From Lachnospiraceae bacterium (GTDB lineage Bacteria; Bacillota; Clostridia; Lachnospirales; Lachnospiraceae), in contig JAAVAG010000059.1 of assembly GCA_014804185.1 (NCBI GenBank), positions 1 to 11,030 of the forward strand: a stretch of DNA of 11,030 nt, written 5' to 3'. Made by a program: the position numbers and the translations under genes. Positions 7,000-11,030 of this stretch are shown in pieces. Position 1 is the stretch's first letter. Every line of letters begins with the position of its first letter. The notes beneath the pieces are model-generated. The model was not told the DNA's origin. It ran no database searches and worked only from the letters and a program-made list of their open reading frames with translations.

Positions 7000-7028
7000 T
7001 TTTCAACCGCGGCTTTTCCAGCTATAAT
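7000..7028 (+). promoter_or_regulatory. Sigma-A promoter of the two-gene radical SAM cassette
   Basis: TTTTCA (7000-7005), a 17-bp spacer and a perfect TATAAT (7023-7028). The predicted start near 7035 leaves only about 9 nt before the ATG at 7044 but about 45 nt before the ATG at 7080, which helps decide the start of the first gene. Confidence 0.65.
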
Positions 7029-7079
7029 ACCCATATAGTCTCTATGGAAAATTGCACTGCAAAGAAAGCGAAAGATGCC

Positions 7080-7982
7080 ATGAAAATTTCCTCATTTTTG
7101 TATTTTGCGGGTTTTGGTGTCAAAACAATTCTGTTTCGGAAAAGAGATCCCATTCTCGGCACAGTGATTGTCACGGACAAATGCAATTTAAAATGCAGAC
7201 ATTGTTCCGTCAATAACATTACGGCAATTGTCCATCCTTATAAGCAGATTCAAAGTGAAATGCGGCAGCTTTATCATATGGGGGTACGCATTTTGTTTTT
7301 CTGCGGAGGAGAGACGTTTCTGTGGAGGGATGGAAAACGCACATTGAGGGATCTTGTTTTGGCCGCAAAAGAAATGGGATTCCTGATCGTCAATGTAGTT
7401 ACCAACGGCACATTTCCCATAGATTTGCCGGAAGCAGATTTGATTTTGCTCAGTCTTGACGGCGACAGGGAACGTCATAACAGGATCCGCGGCGATACCT
7501 ACGACACCATTATGGAAAATATTAAAAATGCGACTTCCGACAATATCTGTTTCTACATGGCGATCAATCAGATCAATAAGGATGCCGTCCGGGATGTCTG
7601 CATTACTGCACGTGACACCAAAAATGTGCGGGCAGTCTCCTTTAATTTTCATACACCATATCCGGACACAAAAGAACTGGCGCTTTCTCAAAAAGAAAAG
7701 GCCGACTGCTGCAAAGTCATTGCAGAAATGATGAAAGAGGGAGCTCCCGTGTTCAATCTGCGAAGCGCTTTTCCCTACCTGATTAAGAACAGCTTTCCCA
7801 CACCATGTCATCAGTGTCTGGTCATAGAAAACGGAAAAATTTCCACCTGCGGACGCTGTATTGAAATACCGGGACTTTGCGATGAGTGCGGCTACTTTTT
7901 TGTTGCCGAATACACCCTTTTATTCCGTGGAAACCCCAAAATTATTCTCGATATGCTGAGAACCTATCTGAAATATCTTTAG
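7080..7982 (+). CDS. Radical SAM protein of unknown substrate (MoaA/PqqE-like)
   Basis: The 300-residue protein is a radical SAM enzyme. VTDKCNLKCRHC carries the cluster cysteines Cys35, Cys39 and Cys42; FFCGGETF (73-80) is the GGE motif that binds SAM; LSLDGDRERHNRIRG (124-138) is the segment typical of MoaA/PqqE-type enzymes. After residue 240 there are three CxxC pairs (243/246, 257/260, 267/270) within 28 residues, suggesting an auxiliary iron-sulfur cluster as in SPASM or twitch domains, though shorter than a full SPASM. The N-terminus (1-20) is mildly hydrophobic, and I would not call it a membrane anchor. The ATG at 7080 has only a weak ribosome binding site (GAAAG). The ATG at 7044 is in frame but has none and lies too near the promoter. 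The next radical SAM gene starts 7 nt after the stop. I do not recognise the specific family. Confidence 0.85.
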   Translation: MKISSFLYFAGFGVKTILFRKRDPILGTVIVTDKCNLKCRHCSVNNITAIVHPYKQIQSEMRQLYHMGVRILFFCGGETFLWRDGKRTLRDLVLAAKEMGFLIVNVVTNGTFPIDLPEADLILLSLDGDRERHNRIRGDTYDTIMENIKNATSDNICFYMAINQINKDAVRDVCITARDTKNVRAVSFNFHTPYPDTKELALSQKEKADCCKVIAEMMKEGAPVFNLRSAFPYLIKNSFPTPCHQCLVIENGKISTCGRCIEIPGLCDECGYFFVAEYTLLFRGNPKIILDMLRTYLKYL

Positions 7983-7989
7983 GAGCAAC

Positions 7990-9243
7990 ATGAGTATATT
8001 GACAACCCTGACAAGAATGTGGCTTACCCGTTCTGCCAAACCATTTATCTTCAAAAACGAATATGACCAGCATCTGCCTTTTTCGGATTGTGAGCATCTG
8101 GGACTGTATGTGCACATTCCATTTTGCAGAAGTATCTGCAATTTCTGTCCGTATTGTAAAATCAGATATTCCAAAGAATTATGTGACCGGTATATAGATG
8201 CTCTGCTGCGGGAAATCCGTCTTGTCGGCAGCCAGCACAACGGCAGAAAAGTAACTACAAGTCTGTACTTCGGCGGCGGTACACCGGCGCTTGCCGCTGA
8301 CCGCTTCAAAGAAATTATAGATACCATTCAAGAATATTTTATCATCACCGAGGGCATAGGAGCAGAACTGCATCCCGATGATGCAGTGCCGTCTGTTCTG
8401 CAGGTCCTGCGAAATGCCGGAGTAACAAAAATCAGTATTGGTATTCAGTCATTCCAGAAAAAATTCCAGCGTATTCTTGGCAGAAACAGCGTTAATATTT
8501 CCACATTGAAAGAAACATTATCCGAAGCTTCGTTTGAAACAATTTCCATGGATTTTATTTTTGCTCTGCCTGACCAGACATTTGATGATTTGAAAGAGGA
8601 TATCGATACCGCATTCCAGATTGGTGCAAATCATGTGGCCATATATCCATTCATAGATTTCACCTTTACTTCAAGTACGGTATCAGCAATGCCCAAAAAA
8701 GAAAAAAAAGCCCTTTTGGACGCTATTACACTTTACTGTACGGAAAAGGGATATACCCGCAGCTCCATTTGGACTTTCTCAAGCGAAAGAGAAGCGAAAT
8801 ATTCTTCCATGACCAGGGAACATTTTCTGGGGTTTGGTTGTTCGGCGACCACCCTTCTGAAAGATCAGTTTAAGATCAATACATTTTCCGTGGAGGAATA
8901 TTGTAAAAGAATTGAGGAAAAGAAACTTCCGACTTCCCTGACAACCCGCTTTTCCCTGCGCCAGCGAATGGTCTATTATTTGTTCTGGACTGCATACAGC
9001 ACCCAAGTAAACCCCGAAGATTTTGAAAATTTCTTTGGCGTCCCGCTAAAAAGTATGTACGGCATGGAACTGAAAATCGCAGAACTGCTGGGCTTTATTA
9101 CCTGGGAAAACGGTGTGTACAGCATGACTCTGAAAGGCGCTTTTTACTACCATTACTATGAAAATTTCTACACGCTCGCCTATATTGACAAAATGTGGGG
9201 GATTATGAAAAAGGAAGCTTTCCCGCAGAGGATAGAGTTGTAG
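7990..9243 (+). CDS. HemN/HemW-like radical SAM protein with altered cysteine motif
   Basis: The 417-residue product belongs to the coproporphyrinogen III oxidase-like (HemN/HemW) branch of radical SAM enzymes: YVHIPFC (40-46), GGGTP (95-99), ISIGIQSF (148-155), DFIFALPDQT (188-197) and GFGCSATT (281-288). The cysteine motif is C46-x3-C50-x2-C53-x2-C56, whereas classical HemN has the fourth cysteine one residue earlier. The C-terminal region (about 320-417), rich in aromatic residues, differs from the usual HemN C-terminal domain, so it is probably neither a true coproporphyrinogen oxidase nor the heme chaperone HemW. AGGAG overlapping the previous stop codon and 4 nt before the ATG marks the start and translational coupling. 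It is likely to act with the upstream radical SAM protein. The anaerobic heme-degrading ChuW/HutW group is another related possibility, but no heme-uptake gene is nearby. Confidence 0.85.
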   Translation: MSILTTLTRMWLTRSAKPFIFKNEYDQHLPFSDCEHLGLYVHIPFCRSICNFCPYCKIRYSKELCDRYIDALLREIRLVGSQHNGRKVTTSLYFGGGTPALAADRFKEIIDTIQEYFIITEGIGAELHPDDAVPSVLQVLRNAGVTKISIGIQSFQKKFQRILGRNSVNISTLKETLSEASFETISMDFIFALPDQTFDDLKEDIDTAFQIGANHVAIYPFIDFTFTSSTVSAMPKKEKKALLDAITLYCTEKGYTRSSIWTFSSEREAKYSSMTREHFLGFGCSATTLLKDQFKINTFSVEEYCKRIEEKKLPTSLTTRFSLRQRMVYYLFWTAYSTQVNPEDFENFFGVPLKSMYGMELKIAELLGFITWENGVYSMTLKGAFYYHYYENFYTLAYIDKMWGIMKKEAFPQRIEL

Positions 9244-9264
9244 TTGATAGAGTTTTCATACTGC

Positions 9265-9286
9265 CGGCTTAAAAGCTGCTATTTTC
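9265..9286 (+). terminator. Weak terminator candidate after the radical SAM cassette
   Basis: CGGCT and AGCTG can pair (one G-T wobble) around a TAAA loop, followed by CTATTTTC. The stem is short and the T-run broken, so this is a low-confidence call; no better hairpin is seen between 9244 and 9322. Confidence 0.2.
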
Positions 9287-9322
9287 ATGCCAATTCACGG
9301 TTTATAGAAAAATCATTACTGC

Positions 9323-9505
9323 TTAAATAACCAAATCCATCCACTGCATAACCGCATCACACGCATCCCCAAACGTTATATCTGTTGCATATTCAAAATC
9401 TTTTTGGTAATTATCCCATTGTTTCTGCATTACAAGTTGTGCTGATATGTGTTTTTCTTTTGCAATATTTTTAACAATTGCCTTTAACTGCATTGCATTC
9501 TTCAT
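9323..9505 (-). pseudogene. AbiEii toxin remnant: in-frame internal deletion
   Basis: The 60-residue frame starts exactly like an AbiEii nucleotidyltransferase toxin (MKNAMQLKAI, then KNIAKEKHISAQLV to about residue 26). It continues from about residue 28 with what looks like the C-terminal end of the same family (QWDNYQKDFEYATDITFGDA, then the last helix). A full toxin is around 280-300 residues, so more than 200 residues, including the nucleotidyltransferase GS-x10-DxD core and the kinase-like second motif, are gone. The reading frame is kept across the junction near 9420-9427. The start signals are untouched: GGAGG 7 nt upstream, and an ATGA overlap of 4 nt with the antitoxin stop. It cannot be an active toxin. 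It may still be translated as a short peptide. The AbiEii identification rests on recognised N-terminal and C-terminal patterns and on the AbiEi neighbour. Confidence 0.72.
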
Positions 9506-10095
9506 AACAACACCTCCAAATATGATCTAAGCCTTGCCTCAACCTTTAATATTGTTGCATACTCTGACAATACAGGAACATTTTTATTAGATCTTGCTGC
9601 ATAATGTTTAAACGCTTCCGTCACAATCTGAATATCTACACGGCTATGAGTTCTTAAAATGTCACAAAGTGTACGCTCTACACTATAAGCGTTTACCGTA
9701 TTCCCCCCCGGCGTAGTCACTTCTGCTATTCCCAAATCATATAACGCTTTCTTACACTGCACACATCGAATATTTTCTTCCTTGGGATTTTTCAAATTAT
9801 AATTTGCTGGAAAAGTCATACAATATCTCTGCGGTGTTCTATCTGTTAAATCCCATAGAAACAATGCCGTTTCATGAGAGTAAACCCCTCTTTTAAATCG
9901 ATTCTGCAAATTAAAAATCTCATCATCCCAGACCTCCGGCAAAATATAAACACCTCTGGCAGATTTCTCGATCACGCCTTTATCAACAAGATATTTGATA
10001 TTCCCACGAGAGAAACCTGCTGCAACCACCATTGCAGTAGTAACTGTACCATTATTCTCTTTCGCCATCCTAATAATCGATTCAGTTGCTCCCAT
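9502..10095 (-). CDS. AbiEi-type antitoxin / transcriptional repressor
   Basis: The 197-residue protein has the AbiEi layout: an N-terminal winged helix (about residues 1-50, TTAMVVAAGFSRGNIKYLVDKG, then the wing RGVYILP) followed by the antitoxin domain with YSHETALFLWDLTDRTP and NAYSVERTLCDILR. In type IV systems AbiEi neutralises the AbiEii toxin without binding it and represses its own operon through inverted repeats; AbiE modules abort phage infection. The start at 10095 has AGAGG 6 nt upstream and begins just before the helix-turn-helix. The frame stays open to 10182, but that part contains the promoter. An inverted repeat flanks the promoter. The gene appears intact although its toxin partner is deleted. 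The region is AT-richer than the genes left of 7 kb, which fits horizontal transfer. Confidence 0.88.
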   Translation of the reverse strand: MGATESIIRMAKENNGTVTTAMVVAAGFSRGNIKYLVDKGVIEKSARGVYILPEVWDDEIFNLQNRFKRGVYSHETALFLWDLTDRTPQRYCMTFPANYNLKNPKEENIRCVQCKKALYDLGIAEVTTPGGNTVNAYSVERTLCDILRTHSRVDIQIVTEAFKHYAARSNKNVPVLSEYATILKVEARLRSYLEVLL

Positions 10096-10113
10096 TAAAA
10101 TCCTCTTCTCTCT

Positions 10114-10162
10114 ATTGACTTTTATGCTTATTATTATACGCATATACGGCGTGAAAGTCAAT
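10114..10162. repeat. 14-bp inverted repeat flanking the AbiEi promoter (operator candidate)
   Basis: The left arm ATTGACTTTTATGC (10114-10127) and the right arm GCGTGAAAGTCAAT (10149-10162) are inverted copies with 12 of 14 matches, 21 bp apart. The right arm covers the -35 box and the left arm sits at the predicted transcription start. This matches the known design of AbiEi autorepression; binding here is inferred. Confidence 0.65.
10133..10161 (-). promoter_or_regulatory. Strong sigma-A promoter of the AbiE operon
   Basis: TTGACT (10156-10161), a 17-bp spacer and a perfect TATAAT (10133-10138). It has near-consensus strength, as expected for a promoter held down by its own repressor. The leader to the ATG at 10095 is about 31 nt. 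Confidence 0.78.
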
Positions 10163-10180
10163 TCATGTTTCTCTTGAGTC

Positions 10181-10204
10181 AAAAAGGGCAGACAATGTCC
10201 ACCC
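10181..10204 (-). terminator. Rho-independent terminator of the DUF4886 gene
   Basis: On the minus strand GGGTGGAC and GTCTGCCC (10186-10204, two G-T wobble pairs) enclose a 3-nt loop and are followed by TTTTT (10181-10185). It lies about 20 nt after the stop at 10225 and separates this gene from the AbiE promoter. Confidence 0.6.
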
Positions 10205-10224
10205 CTGTAAATTTCTAATCAATA

Positions 10225-10977
10225 TCAATAATTATCCACCGTCTCTTTGACCACGCGCAGAATCTGTTCATTGCATACGGCGTTTGGGACTAATTCCGTA
10301 CGGGGAATATAAGCATTCTCTCCCACACGGTTTCCGGTCAACGTTTTATACCATGTCGCAGCCAATAAGTACCTGCCATAAATTACATTCATATGAAAAC
10401 CGTCACGGCAGATGGGCATACCTCCCTGTCCATATAGGAAAGGTTCCTTTTTCCTGAGTGCCTGAACCACATCCCCGCATGGTATTACCCGGACGCCCAT
10501 CTTTTTTGCCACACTTCTGTATGCCGCCGACACTTTCTTATACATTTCCTGCTGATCCTGATTATACTTACTGAATTCGGAATGCAGACTGTCCGTTTCA
10601 TACGCCCATGTCTCCTGCAGCAAAATCTCTGCCTGCGGTGCTTTTGATTTGATGTAATCCGCAATATCTTCTATGTATGGATAATAGGTTTCTATAACCC
10701 CGCTGTCATGGCTCACCTGCTGTGTCACAATATAATCCCACTTGTCCATTTCCAACGCTTTGGGAATAGAAATGTATTCCTCTGTGGAGCGGCCGTTCTC
10801 CTCATAAAGATATTCTTCCGCTTCACTCCGGATATTGTTCCAGTGCTGCTCCAGGCTGCAGCCTCCAATATATAAATTTACGACTTTCATTTCCACATTG
10901 TCAGCCGCAGCAATCTGATGTAAGTAATGAGTTGCATCCTGCGAAAAACTATTGCCAACAGCAAGTACCTTTATCAT
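10225..10977 (-). CDS. DUF4886 SGNH-like hydrolase
   Basis: The 250-residue protein looks like a DUF4886 member of the SGNH/GDSL hydrolase superfamily. VGNSFSQDA (7-15) is block I with the nucleophile Ser10; IGGCSL (37-42) supplies the oxyanion glycine; TQQVSH (85-90) stands at block III; CRDGFHM (190-196) carries the catalytic Asp192 and His195. Enzymes of this superfamily remove acyl or acetyl groups from esters, often on carbohydrates; the substrate here cannot be told. No signal peptide is visible (MIKVLAVGNS leads straight into the first beta-strand), so it is probably cytoplasmic. GGAGG 7 nt before the ATG at 10977 fixes the start. The promoter is not clearly visible in the 53 bases left before the window end. 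It is followed by its own terminator, so it looks independent of the AbiE locus. Confidence 0.85.
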   Translation of the reverse strand: MIKVLAVGNSFSQDATHYLHQIAAADNVEMKVVNLYIGGCSLEQHWNNIRSEAEEYLYEENGRSTEEYISIPKALEMDKWDYIVTQQVSHDSGVIETYYPYIEDIADYIKSKAPQAEILLQETWAYETDSLHSEFSKYNQDQQEMYKKVSAAYRSVAKKMGVRVIPCGDVVQALRKKEPFLYGQGGMPICRDGFHMNVIYGRYLLAATWYKTLTGNRVGENAYIPRTELVPNAVCNEQILRVVKETVDNY

Positions 10978-11030
10978 GTCTGCACCTCCGAAAAGATTTT
11001 ATAAAGAATGATTTCTTTTCCTCAGTATAA

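Noticed and set aside
7188..7811. A 207-codon minus-strand frame opposite the first radical SAM gene
   Set aside because: The plus strand encodes clear radical SAM motifs and has a good promoter; the reverse frame shows none.
9244..9322. A possible RiPP precursor peptide after the radical SAM cassette
   Set aside because: No short frame with a ribosome binding site and a leader/core-like sequence was found there or between 6846 and 7079.

Overview
The window looks like chromosomal DNA of an anaerobic low-to-mid GC Firmicute, most likely a Lachnospiraceae-type clostridium. This rests on purine-rich GGAGG-type ribosome binding sites, sigma-A style promoters, gram-positive-type LexA boxes, a degenerate HPr-like protein of the clostridial kind, the paired DNA-repair radical SAM genes and an AbiE-type module. 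I could not run any database search, so all family names are from sequence recognition.

Layout. Positions 1-338 (minus strand) hold the N-terminal part of a GH13 alpha-amylase-family enzyme that runs off the left edge. A 432-bp divergent intergenic region follows, with a promoter at each end and a nested palindrome of DnaA-box-like motifs in the middle. Endonuclease IV (nfo, plus strand, TTG start) comes next and overlaps by 12 bp the 3' end of a long convergent helicase gene. That helicase is of the DinG/XPD type and carries an N-terminal Cas4-like PD-(D/E)XK domain. Upstream of it on the same strand are a terminator hairpin with a promoter embedded in it, a small HPr-like gene lacking the catalytic histidine, and a two-gene operon: a radical SAM 'DNA modification/repair' protein with a helix-hairpin-helix, and its partner of the TIGR03915 type. 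That operon has a good LexA-box candidate at its promoter. Together, 0.77-6.85 kb is a genome-maintenance neighbourhood.

From about 7.0 kb the character changes. Divergent from the repair operon is a two-gene radical SAM cassette on the plus strand (a MoaA/PqqE-like protein with six C-terminal cysteines, then a HemN/HemW-like protein with an altered cysteine motif). The genes are 7 nt apart and share one promoter. Their substrate is unknown to me; this is the best candidate in the window for an undescribed pathway. Next, on the minus strand, is an AbiE type IV toxin-antitoxin locus. The antitoxin AbiEi, its promoter and a flanking 14-bp inverted repeat look intact, but the toxin AbiEii has collapsed to a 60-residue remnant that joins the two ends of the protein in frame. 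The window ends with a DUF4886 SGNH-like hydrolase (minus strand) that has its own terminator.

Working together: nfo (AP-site incision), the nuclease-helicase and the LexA-linked radical SAM pair fit DNA damage repair. The two-radical-SAM cassette and the AbiE remnant look like accessory insertions between housekeeping genes.
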